Notes under the pieces: model-generated
What the model was told of the DNA's origin: nothing
What the model saw: only the letters and a program-made list of their open reading frames with translations
Database searches by the model: none
Assembly (NCBI GenBank): GCA_031310005.1
Contig: CM062382.1
Location: forward strand, 3,596,001 to 3,660,000
Reading direction: 5' to 3'
From: Dactylellina haptotyla
Lineage: Eukaryota; Ascomycota; Orbiliomycetes; Orbiliales; Orbiliaceae
Length of the DNA stretch: 64,000 bases
Program-made: the position numbers and the translations under genes
Shown: one piece after another, positions 14,701-26,307 of the stretch
Layout of the letters: the number at the start of each line of letters is the position of its first letter
Position numbering within the stretch: position 1 is the stretch's first letter

Positions 14701-17700
14701 TTAAAAGCAATGTTGATTGGAGGCGAATCAGAGGGTTTCGCTGTTGATGCAATCATAGAAGTAGGGCCTCATGGGGCTTTACAAGGCCCGATCCGGCAGA
14801 TTCTCTCAGACCCCGTGTTAAAAGGTAACAAAATAAGCATCGATACTTGTTTGAAGCGAAACGAGCACGCAGTTTCCTGTGTTCAAAATCTAGCGGGGAG
14901 ACTGTTTTGTCAAAGTTACCCGGTTGATCTCAGGGAGATAAACTTTCCACAAGGAATAGCAGATGAGGCGCCAAAAGTTCTAACCGATCTGCCATCCTAC
15001 CAATGGAATCATACTTCAAAGTATTGGTCGGAGTCAATCACTGCAAGCAATTACTTGTCAAGATCTCATGCCCGCCATGATCTCCTAGGTATTAAGATCG
15101 AAGGATTGAATCCTGATCAAAATATTTGGAGAAATACTGTTCGACTTACCGATGTTCCATGGTTACAAGATCACTCTTTACAGGGAGAGGCTATATTTCC
15201 TGGAGCCGGATGGGGTGCTATTGTTCTGGAAGCCATTCGCCAATTGGAACCTCCAGGAACTGACTCGGAACCTTTTGCGTATGCTCTAACTGATGTTGAG
15301 CTTTATAGCGCTTGCGTCGTTCCGGACAACGACAGGGGGATTGAACTGCAGTTAGTGATCCGTGATCAGAGCTCCAAGCTGTTGGACAGGTCAAGTCGCA
15401 AGGAGTTCCATATCTACTCTCGGGGAAAGGATGAAAACTGGATTGGTCATTGTAAGGGAATGGTTGGGAAAGTCTCCACAATGCCTAATTGCAACATCAA
15501 CTTACCCAATGAGTCTGAATTAAGCACAGTAGAAATAGCAGATTTCTATGTCAGAATTCAAAGCGGAGGGCCAACCTTCGGACCAAGCTTTCAAAATATT
15601 ACCAAGCTTATGACCAAGCCTGGACTGGCCGTCGCAACGGTTACGGTACCGGATACGGTTTCTCAAATGCCATACCCTCACGAGTCCAAATTTTCTATTC
15701 ACCCGGCAACATTAGATGCCTGCTTTCAACTAGCTTGGGCTACGATGACTGATGAAGATTTAAATCAATTGGGTTTATGTCTTCCCACGAATACTGGAGG
15801 GTTTTATCTGAGATCTGATGTCCAACTCGAGCCTGGATCCCAACTTCAAGTTGTCGCGTCACTGAGTCAAAACGACCAACAAGGATTTGTGGTATCCTTG
15901 GATGTTTTTAACTTCGGTGACGCTTCATCGACGCTGGTCGCAAAGTGCGAAAATCTTCGTGTCAAATCTCTCACGCTTAAACAACTCACCGAAAGCACCT
16001 TTGAGAATAGCACAGTGTTGCGGGCACTTTGGAAACCCGATATATCCGAGTTGGACTCGGCGAATCTCGAAGAGGAAATAAATAAAGACACTTCTGACTT
16101 GAATTTATACAGTGATGAAACTGATCATTCGGAAGAATCTGGTACCCGAGGTGCTTTGAAACAAATGAAAACGTATCTGAGTCTCTTTGGTCACAAGTAC
16201 CCAAGAGCTAAGATCTTAGAAGTTTGTGCAGGGACAGGTATTGCCTCTAGTGCAGCCTTTGCAGGTCTCTCTCGCGGGGACTCTGGTCGATTGTCAGTGC
16301 GAAGTTACGACTATACGGATACCCGGACAGACCTCTTTCTGGATTCTCAACAAAAATTCGGAAATTTCTCTGACCAAATCAGCTACAAGAAACTAGACGC
16401 TCAGAATTCTCCACAGGAGCAAGGGTTTATTCTTGGAACCTACGATTTGATAATTGCCCACCAATATCTTCACACTGTTACTGATCTCAACCAAGTTCTC
16501 GGACATTTGAAAGGCCTATTGAAATCCAGCGGCAAATTACTAATTGTCGATAAGATCTCACCATTAATCAACGGGACGTCTTGGGAAGCTATCCTATCCC
16601 AAAATGGGTTCTATAAGCCGGAGCTTCAAATCCCAGATTCGCAGGACGCTAGCAAAGCCAAATATCAGTTAGTAGTAGTAGCGATATCGAATGATAGCGT
16701 GTCGCCTCCCGACAATATCCCCGAGACTGTTGTGATTGAACTACAGGGAGGCTCTTCAGACTCGAGCTCGAAGCTAAATTCTTTAATTAGCTCCCTCTGC
16801 GAGATCACAGGCAAACCGGTCTTATCATCCGATCTGGGAAATGATTCGCTGCGGAATAAGTTTTGCATAATATATGCACCAGCGCATGATAAGTTTCTAT
16901 CCAGCATGGATGAAAAGACATTCGAACAACTGAAGGAAACCATTCTGAATGCCAATGGTGTCCTTTGGGTATCCGAGGTAGCATCGGTTGATAAATTTGA
17001 TGACCCAGAGGCAGCGATGCAGGTGGGATTCTTACGCACTTTAAGAATGGAGGAACCTGGGAAAAAGTTCATATCTCTGCTTCTCAAAGGAACGGAAGAC
17101 TGGAAGGAATCGGGCATCCGGCCGATCTGCCAACTTTATCGGCGCTACTTTGGTCCTTCCGTTGAAGAAACCGAGTGTTACGACTTTGAGTTCTCGAGCG
17201 AATCTGGTCAACTTTTGATCCCACGATACGTTTCCGACACCAGAATTAATCGCAACTTGGAGAAATTGCGCGGTCGCCAGATCCCAGAAGAAAAGAAGTT
17301 TTCATTCGAAGGTCATTACACACGTCTAGAGTCGACGGTCCCCGGATTATTAGACGGGCTCATCTTCAAGGAGGACGATGCCGCTTGGAATTCCCTACCT
17401 TTCGAGGAGAACATGGTTGATATCACGCCACACGCATTCGGTCTCAACTTTAGAGATGTTCTGATAGCAATGGGAATGTTGAACGAAAAGTGGATGGCGT
17501 ATGAATGCGCCGGATACGTCACCCGGGTTGGGTCTCAAGTTTCCAATGTCAAAGTTGGCGACCGGGTTTGTGCGATCTTACACGCAGGCCACTGGGCAAA
17601 TAGAGTCAGGGTTCCTTGGACAAGCATCGTCAAGGTGCCCGATGACATGACGCTGGAAACCGCAGCTTCCATACCGATTATTTACGTCACCGCTCACCAT

Positions 17701-19520
17701 GCTCTAATCTATCTTGCCCGCGCTACCCAAGATGACAGTATCCTAATACATTCCGCTGCTGGTGGGGTCGGCCAAGCGGCGATCGCGATCGCTAAAACGC
17801 TGGGTCCAAACCTCAAGATATTCGCGACCGTTGGTTCCGAAAAAAAGCGGAGATTCTTGACAGAAACATATGGTATACCGCCGGATCAGATCTTCTCCAG
17901 TCGCGACGTTTCGTTCCACGGGGATGTCATGAAGGCTACTGGAGGTAAAGGTGTAGACATCATCATCAATTCCCTCGCTGGAAGCCTCCTGCAGGCTACT
18001 ATGGATTGCCTGGCCCCATTCGGTCGATTCATCGAACTGGGTAAAATCGATTCACAGGAAGGTAACAGCCTGAGAATGAGCAATTTCACAAACGTGGCTT
18101 CCTATATTTCCATGGATACTGTGCAGTTGGCAGTTAAGAAGGGAAGCATCCTACAAGAGGCGCTTCTTGGCGTCATGGGCTTGCTGCAAAGCGGACAGGT
18201 TAAACATCAAGTCCCGATCCTTTCTTTCGGAATAGAGAGCGTATCGAAGGCTTTCCGTAAGCTGCAAAGCGGTACCCACATTGGAAAAGTCGTGGTTAGC
18301 GCAACAGAAGGTGCCACTGTCAAGGTATGAATTCTTTTTTAACTTGGTGCTCGTGTGGGCTGCGTCACAACGCAATCATACCTCCTTCGAAATACTAACT
18401 AACTCGCCTCTAGGCTATAACAGCACGGAAGCCGCTACAATTTGATGATTCTGCAGCTTATCTGATAGTTGGCGGACTGAGAGGCGTCGGTCTCGAAATG
18501 GCACGCTGGCTGTCCATACAAGGTGCTAAAAATTTGATTTTGGTTTCCAGAAGCGCGGAGCAGGAGATTTATCAACCGATCGTAACAGAATTCGCCCAAA
18601 GCGGTACGCGGGCATTGCTTCGAAGCTGCGACGTTGCAGACAAGGAAAGTTTGAAAAGTTTAGTTGACGACATCGAAGGTGCTGAAAAATTGCCAATTCG
18701 CGGCGTCATACAATCTGCTGTAGTGCTCCAAGATTCTATGCTGGTCAACATGACGGCACAACAGTGGAATACAACCGTCAGATCAAAAGTAGACGGAACG
18801 AGAAACCTTGATGAGATGTTCCAGAGTTCAAATCTGGAGTTTTTTGTCTTGTTGTCTTCCGCTGCTGCGGTTCTCGGAAACGCCGGCCAGGCAAATTATA
18901 CTGCAGGTGGCGCGTATCAAGACGCGATGGCCTGCAGACGAGTACGCCGGGGGTTACCTGGAGTCTCTATCAATATGGGCGTAGTGTCATCTGTTGGTGT
19001 CGCCGCTCGTTCTGTCGGTGTCGGTACCCGTCTCAACACAATCGGATACCGCACCCAAGATGTGCCAGAGCTGCTCAGACTATTGGAGATGGCGATCCAT
19101 AATCCACATAAAGGCCAGATGGTAAGCGGAATCAAAACGTGGACTAAACCTGGCGATCTTAACTGGCGACTCGAACCTCGCTTTGCGAGTCTCTGGGAGT
19201 CGGATGCGTCCGGAGACGGAAAAGAAGAAGGTCCGCGGCAGACGCTAAAGGCTCAACTTTTGGAAAGCTCCAAAGAAACCGGACGCGTTCTCTTGATCAA
19301 TGCCTTGGTAGTCTGGATGGCGAATATTTTTGGAATGTCACCATCAGAAATCAACACCGAGTTGCCGTTGACCGCGTACGGTGTTGATTCGTTGGTTGCT
19401 GGAGAGTTACGAAATTGGTTGGTGAAAAATATTAGCGCCGGTGTTACAATATTCGATATTGTGCAGAGCCAATCTACAGGCGAGCTAGCGGACAGGATTC
19501 AGGAGAAGATGACAAAATGA
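11790..19520 (+). CDS. Highly reducing polyketide synthase (KS-AT-DH-MT-ER-KR-ACP)
   Basis: Eight exons: 11790..11981, 12059..12145, 12227..12284, 12359..12692, 12781..13300, 13394..13955, 14024..18324 and 18414..19520. All junctions are GT-AG and in phase, giving 2386 aa. Domains: KS with DTACSS (Cys ~181), ESHGTG (His ~316) and KANFGHTE (His ~354); AT with GHSSGE (Ser ~631); DH with DHSLQGEAIFPGAG (His ~968) and LDACFQ (Asp ~1149); a short MT-like region with EVCAGTG (~1317); ER with GGVGQAA (~1831); KR with GGLRGVG (~2038) and its Tyr (~2180); ACP with GVDSL (Ser ~2344). No thioesterase or reductase follows, so release must be in trans. The MT region looks short and its motif has Cys where ExGxGxG has Gly, so methylation is doubtful. 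It is a type I iterative enzyme making a reduced chain from acyl- and malonyl-CoA; the product is unknown. Confidence 0.95.
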
Positions 19521-22500
19521 TCATTAGATCTAGATATCCGATCTGCGAATCTATATTTGTTAGGGTGTTTGATTATAAGATATTTCCAGATTTGCTAGCT
19601 GTTAGCCAATGGAAAATCTATATCTCCAAGAGCTACAAATCCAATCCTGATTAAGGCGTTTGTATAAACAACGTAGAGTATCGTTTCTACGTCTACAATA
19701 TAGACTTTGTACATATACAGACGAAAAGTCCACGAATGCCAACGTAGCCCGACCCCAGAAAAATCCCACTTCTCGCAAATCTACTCTTTTATAAGTCTGC
19801 ATAACACTTCTTGCCATTTCTTCCTTGAAATCATCGCATACTACCTTCGATCGCACTTCTCGAATCAATATGAATGTGTAATTTTCAGGCTTAATCTAAC
19901 TTCACACTGGATAAAGAATGAACCAAACGTAGTTTTCACTTTTAACTCTTACGCTAAAGAGGAAATTTCACTTGGTAGTCTTACCCCAGACTTGCGAAAT
20001 CCTGATCAAGATGCCGTCAACCCGATAGAACCAGAAATGGATTTCTCAATTCGTCAAGATGGCGGTTTCAAGGGACATGTTTACGGTACAGCCAACACAA
20101 CAACTGAAGGAATCTTTGCAACGCCATACTTTGGAAGCGAGGCTAAGAATAAACACTGTATTGCGAAGTTGCAAGCAATTGTATGGACCTTCACAGCTCT
20201 GGTAGCGTAACAAGCCAAGCCTGATAGAGGCGACTTCTTGATCAGTCGTCAAGGAACTATAAACCAGCTAGCCTATCCGCAGAGACGTGACGTTACGCCT
20301 ATCGACAGCCAGTTCTCGAAGAGGAACATTTTCACAGATCTAGTCAACCTCGCGACCGGTAATGTCAATATGAAAAAGTCCTGGTCGATATTGGTATTGA
20401 GAAGTTTCTGGAAAGGAGTTGAATATCCTTGACCGAAAAGAAAAGTTCAATGTGAAGGGAAGGACAAGAAACTCAGCCCGTTTAAAAGAGCTCTGATCAA
20501 TAAATGAACCGAAGTTCCAGAAGGCCACGTTGACAATGATCACTCAAATCCAGGCATGATCATTGGCTTTGCAAATTCCGGCATCCCGCCGCCCATTAAC
20601 ACGTTTAAAATTATCCCCTTGATAGCAATTGACACCAAGAAATAGACTTATAATGTTACAATCGGCGGTATGACGCTCCGACTCCCACTTATAACCTTGC
20701 ACCCGGATTGTAAAGGGAGCGCCAGCAGCAGCGTTGGTAAAATGAGGGATACCTGTGGTAAATACTAATCGTATCAATTCTGGATCTTCCATAAGGAGAA
20801 GAAGGAGTTTGTTCATGTTATCAGGTGTTATAGTTCCAATCCGTGGATTCAGAAGCAGACGGGTTGTCATCCTACGGCGAGGGATAGAGAGGATTTGAAG
20901 AAGTTTCTGTCTTATGGACCGGGCTTGTGCCAACCTCTTGATCAGTATGATCTTATACACGATTTTGCATGAGCGGATTCAAGCTGCCTATTCTAACTAT
21001 ACTATTTTCTATAATATGCTTGATATATCTAGAAAAGGTTAAGAATGGTAGACTAGTCAGCTCCAGACCTCGACGTAGCACAAGGAGCTCCGGTTACATA
21101 GTAAGGAACCATAGAGCCTCGTATTGGGAATCCACGTCTGTGTTGTGTTTTGCTTCTTTTATTTATTTTGGAGATCACGCCGCATCGCAACAACTCCACC
21201 GTCGCCCAAACTTATGCTATAGATGCCTCCGTCGCAATAGTAGCGTGTGGCCAGTGAGCCGCTCCCATCATGTCGTCTCCACATCTCTTCCCCAGTTCTG
21301 GAGACCCGGAGCTGCAGCCACTTTTGATCCAGCTTCCGTTCGCACCAGGGCCTTCGAAATCGCCAAGTGCCATATCTTCCTCGCTTTCCCCCTCCACAAC
21401 ACAATTACCCAAACCCATCAACAACACAAAACCCGACCGTGACAATGCAACATGATAATGCAAACCTGTGGACAGCGTAACAAAAACGGCTAATACGAAA
21501 AAGGACAATAAAAAACGAACAACTCTAATGCAAAATAGAAACCACTGGCAAATGTGGACTTGCTGGAGGTTTGGAACGAGACCACCACAAACCGATTATC
21601 TTGGAGTGCAAGGAGTATGATCCTACTAAAACAATGGTTTCCAGAATATCAGCTGACTCGTGCCGGCCGTAGTAATGTAATGCAATGTAATGTATTGTTT
21701 GTATTGTTTCTAGCTAACGATAGAAAACCCCTTATTGCCATCCGGCGGGGAAAGTTTGTTAAGCAATCAAGTAAGAAACAACTGTGTATGACTAAGACCG
21801 GGTGCCTGTCGAGTACTCACTGGGTAACCATTCACATAATTATTGTAAAATGACTTGATCATCGATTAATTAATAATACTACCTCACTGGTGAACCATTA
21901 GCAAATAGTGAAATTAAATTTCTCGCGGAATCGACTGACTAGCAAAGACGGTCTCTAATAGATTCGTAAAGCAGCAACATAGTTATTTACATTTGTAGAC
22001 TGCTAGCTCTGCCACGAATAGAGGATTTGCCGCCAGCCGGAATTAGGATGATATCAACACCAGAAGTCCGCGCTGGCTAACGAATATTATTCTCCAATTT
22101 CCTAAGCCAGGCTAACATCGACTATAAAATGGCAAACTCTATAACTTTAAAATATCATGGTAAGAGTTCTGGCCCGCCTGGATGCGAATCGAAAATGAAT
22201 TGCTAAGATAAGTAACCAAGACTCAGGCTCGCAAAAGCCCAATACTCCAACAAGGGATGTGATATCTTGTACGAAACTATTGGGTATGCATTTCATCCCT
22301 TATTAGAATTGAAATTATTGGTAGTGTGACACTTTGCTCATTTCCGAAGGCCCCCCAAAAAATCAATCTGATACATGATTTCTTACCAAATGCACCTGAA
22401 CCCCGAGAGATTCGCAGATGTTAGCTGCAAACCAACTTTTGTTGATATCGAGAAACCTGGGTTGTCGCGACGTTGGCCTGGTAAAATAAGATTACAGATG

Positions 22501-23178
22501 AATCTGGATCGGAACTGGATTTGGCATGCTGTTCCATAGTTGGCTAGCTTCCGGTCATCGGCGGTCGTAATAGAATAACTTTCCGCTTATTAGAAAAATT
22601 CTATTGCTGCAGCCGTACGAAGGCGGACCTTGCTCTAGTAACACAGATATAGATCTAGCACATCTGATGCAATTGCTAAATTGCTACTTAGCACTTGCAT
22701 TCTCCCGCATGCTACAGCATCAACTGAAACATTTGAATTTTTAGGATCAAATTGAAACTACTCTCTTACCTCTATTTCCTACTCTTTAAGAGCTAATCCG
22801 CAGCCAACTTGAGATCAAGTAATTTCGGAAGATATCTCCAAATTTCCTTAGAACCGCGGTTTGCTAGGACGTGTTAGACTAAATGTAGAAAAGCTTAGCT
22901 CCGGTCTCGCGGTTGGCACGTCAGAGGATACGGTCGAACAGCGCTAGCTCTAGAATCGAAAGATCTTATATAAAAATATTATCGTAGGATCGCGCTCGTA
23001 TACAAGCCAGGAAATGTATAAGTTCTGCAGTTTTTGGCCTCGTTGGGTCTCGGTTTTACTCCAACAACAACCACAAGTAATTCTCTATCTTCACGTATTT
23101 TTTAAAGGTTTATGTCGCCGCCTATACCTAAACGATTAATAATAGTGTATACTTCTCTATCTTACAAATAATTACAAG
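19521..23178. other. Long intergenic stretch downstream of PKS
   Basis: Open frames at 19707-20210 (+), 20544-20960 (-), 20969-21442 (+) and 21554-21853 (+) have no recognisable domain. None shows a convincing splice partner or signal peptide. The 138-residue minus frame is the longest clean one and could be an orphan or a relic. No cluster regulator or transporter was found here. Confidence 0.4.
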
Positions 23179-23823
23179 ATGAAGTCAATTATTGCCCCAG
23201 TTTTCTTAAGGTAAGCTCCTCGCTTTAATTCACGGTGATGTATAGCAACTAAACCGATATAAAATAGCTTGGTCCTTAGCGCCTCCGCACAAACCGTCTC
23301 GGATGGATGCCCTGCCACCTACGATCCGGCTTGCGCTTTCTTGCATTATACGACCGTTGGTAATGACACGACTTATACCTGCGCTTCTACCTATCTTGCT
23401 CGCACAGCTACTACGGGCAGCAAGGTCTGCGGTGGCGGTCCTGTAGCCTCCTGCGACACGGCCTCGTGTACTTTTCTTTGCTTGGGCCGAGGTGACAACA
23501 ACGGAAACTTGTACTTTTGCAACGCTGTCAACGTCATGGGCGATGATGTAGGAGGAAGCTGTACCAACTGTGCCGACACCGGTTTGAGCTCCTCCGCTGG
23601 TTCCACTACCATTGCGACCTCCACTACCGTCGCGACCTCCTCCACCACCGCCACTGCCTCTCCGACTACCACGATCCCCACCACCGCCGCGACCTCAAAG
23701 ACAGGTGACAGCACCAGCCCAACTGTGGCCCCACCACCAACCTACACAGGAGCTGCCTCCCACCTCTCTCTTGGTGGTGAAGCTCTACTTGGTTTCGTTG
23801 CCCTGGTTGTTCTCAATTTATAA
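23179..23823 (+). CDS. Cys-rich, Ser/Thr-rich GPI-anchored wall protein
   Basis: Two exons, 23179..23210 and 23268..23823 (57-nt intron); 195 aa. The intron interrupts the signal peptide (MKSIIAPVFLSLVLSASAQ). The mature N-terminal half of about 100 residues holds many Cys residues in spaced pairs such as VSDGCPATYDPAC, SCDTASCTFLC and SCTNCAD. A Ser/Thr/Pro-rich tail and a C-terminal hydrophobic helix (LLGFVALVVLNL) typical of a GPI signal follow. I do not recognise the Cys domain. The layout matches small fungal cell-surface proteins. Start choice rests on the ATG that gives the signal peptide. Confidence 0.75.
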
Positions 23824-24741
23824 AATTCCTATGGGATATCTGGAGCCGTGTAACCGGCTCTATCATTTGAGAATGCCAGGTGTAATGTCACGACATAGGT
23901 CATGATCCAATAGCAAGTAATAAAAGTCGAGTTATTATATAGATTCTATAAATAATATGTCAAATATAGTTAGATTCTTGAATTACTATATTGAGGGTAA
24001 TTTATTAAATTCAAATTAATTGCCCTAAGGTACAATGTTGCCAAGCACAGCATTGTGCACTCATATCCTTCTGGTATTGTTACCATTCGTATAAGTTCAA
24101 TGGGAGAGTTCGTCCGATTGAAAGTGCATTGCTTTGAATGAACAATTTTTGAAAACAAAACCCGTGTATATGATATCTTCTAAACAAGCCTCTAGTATTG
24201 AATTCTGAGGCTTAGATTTCAATTAGCCATAAGAAGTTAGCTTTGTAAGTCTGGTGGGTGCAAGTACCTTCATCTTTCGGCAACTCCTCGGGTTCCTCCA
24301 GGACAGATGTCTTGGCGCCTGAACTTGCAACCCGCGTGGGACAACCGACGCGCATACTCGAGCTCAACTTGAGAGCAATTTCCCCTTTCGAGAAAAAATG
24401 GTAGCAGTCGCGAAGACAGATCGCCTACAGTTTCTTAAATACCATCGACATCTCAAAATCAAGGTTAAGGCGCATCCTTTGCGTATGAAAAACTTTTGGC
24501 GATCGGATTTCATCGAGAATTCGTCTCAAGATTAGTGCGGAATTGGTAGAATCGGTATTCGCAAAGTGACCATGAACTTTATATAAAGCTACCCTCTATC
24601 ACGAATGTTTTCTCGTCGACTCTCTGGAATTGACCTTCTACATTTACTCCGGGTTACATCAAGCTACCTGGAGCAACCAAACCTTTATATCAATTTCTAG
24701 AGCTATATCTTCAGCGCGAAAGCGGCATATACTATTTTGAA
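23824..24741. other. Intergenic
   Basis: No gene recognised. A minus-strand frame (23970-24158) is short and featureless. The right part presumably contains the promoter of the next small gene. Confidence 0.45.
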
Positions 24742-25077
24742 ATGTCGTGGTTTATACTCCTCGCATTGCTCGCTCCACTCGCATCGGGAGCCCCTCTTAC
24801 CAAGCGGGACACTTTCGTTGCACCTGGCATTGGGCTCGCTTTATCCATCATCTTTCTTATCATCGTTTTAATAACCTGGGGTAAGTTTTATCAACAAAGC
24901 GCGTACACCTTTTCATACTAATTCAAAAAATCTTTGCCTACAGTCGAGATTTTTAAATCGAACCGGCCCGTACTTCAGAAACTCTTTTGGAGTCTGTTTA
25001 TCCTCATTTTTCCAGTCGTTGGGTTGCTAGTCTACTACATTTTCTCTAATCGGCAACGGCATATGCCTGTGCTTTAA
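24742..25077 (+). CDS. Small two-helix membrane protein, PLDc_N-like
   Basis: Two exons, 24742..24880 and 24944..25077; 90 aa, with the intron (GTAAGT/CTACAG) in phase 1. A cleavable signal peptide (MSWFILLALLAPLASGAP) is followed by a KR dibasic site. Two hydrophobic segments follow: GIGLALSIIFLIIVLITW and LFWSLFILIFPVVGLLVYYI. The second, with its W...P..G..YY pattern followed by SNRQR, resembles the phospholipase D-nuclease N-terminal (PLDc_N) membrane module. No catalytic domain is attached. Function is unknown, possibly a membrane-tethered accessory protein. The clean in-frame splice argues that it is a real gene despite its size. Confidence 0.6.
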
Positions 25078-26307
25078 AATGCTTTGGAAGACAGTGCATC
25101 CGGAATCATGAAAACGATCGAGCAAATTCTTTACAAGGGCTAGGCTTATAGTAGCACTAGTATCGGGAAGATAGAAAATGGTATTGGTAACGGGGGCCTA
25201 TTGGCTAGTTATATTATATAGTATTTTCTATATGTTAATAATAAATTTTCGAATAAAAATAAAAAATATTCTTAAACAGATATCCCTAACCGGGAGTTTC
25301 ATTTTTGACGGTCCCTAACAAGTATAGGTCAGCGGAACCAGTGTCTGGTTTTACTGAATATAATACAAATTCAAGTGACTTTCTCTATATCAATTTTATA
25401 TATTAGTTTTAAAGTAACAACACATCCTTTTAAGAGAGCGCTACCAAAGCTTTAACCTCAGATAGTTAGTTACTTTGATCTCGCGTACACTAACCTTCTT
25501 TTAGATGCTTCAAGTTTTTGAAATTGAGAGCAAACCTGATCAGTTCAACTTGAAGCAAAGATATTACGTATTACGAATATTTTTGGCATGCCCTCTATGG
25601 ATCTATTTTTTCCATCGCGGATCGCGCATCCAAGTAGCTGTTGTCAGTTTTTGTTTTCGGCTTCATGCGCCGAGGCAGACTTTCTTTCGAATTCCCATGG
25701 ATAAATTGTTTATCCGCCCATTATGGTTTTTACGTTTAGCCTAACTTCCCGGCGCACAGGCAACCCATATAGTATCCTCGCCAACACCCGGTAGGGAATG
25801 GAATATGGGACTTGACTTCGGCATAAGATTATATGGGATGTAATATTTAATCTGTCATTATATCGGCAGGACCACCTTACAGGCCTGCTCTCGTACTTTG
25901 TTCCTAGCACCGAAAAAATGGCTAAAGTGACCGGCAAAACACATCCTTTTATGGGTCTACTCCATGGTTCGAAGATCTTAAACTTCTAAAGATTTAGATT
26001 CGCTAGTTCGCAAATACGTATTCGATGTCCATTCCCGAGAGTTTTTGCCTTGCGGGCTAACAATTTTCTGCGGGGAAAATGAGATCCGGAAAAACAGAGC
26101 CTGGCACTCAAAATTTGGAAATCCGGGGTGTATCGTCGGCTATCCAGGAAGCATGGTGTGCGCGACGATCAGCCATTCGCCTTTTGTGTATTTATATACA
26201 TAACTATATAAACCGTATATCCTGCGTCCAACGTAGAAAAATTGAAGACCTTGAACCAAACATCGGCTTCGACAAACCTTCGAATATTGCCAACAAAACA
26301 ATCAAGC
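25078..26307. other. Intergenic
   Basis: Short frames at 25505-25744 (+), 25710-25937 (-) and 26079-26390 (+) lack domain support; the last overlaps the GH51 start in another frame. A CCCTAACCGG(G)AGTTT motif at 25284-25298 recurs in near-identical form at 28994 on the far side of the GH51 gene, a possible repeat end. Confidence 0.4.

Noticed and set aside
20544-20960. 138-residue minus-strand frame as a gene
   Set aside because: No domain, signal, splice partner or clear ATG context; left as unexplained intergenic sequence.
21159-21508. Overlapping frames on both strands after the PKS as cluster genes
   Set aside because: They mirror each other and lack any family motif for transporters, regulators or tailoring enzymes.
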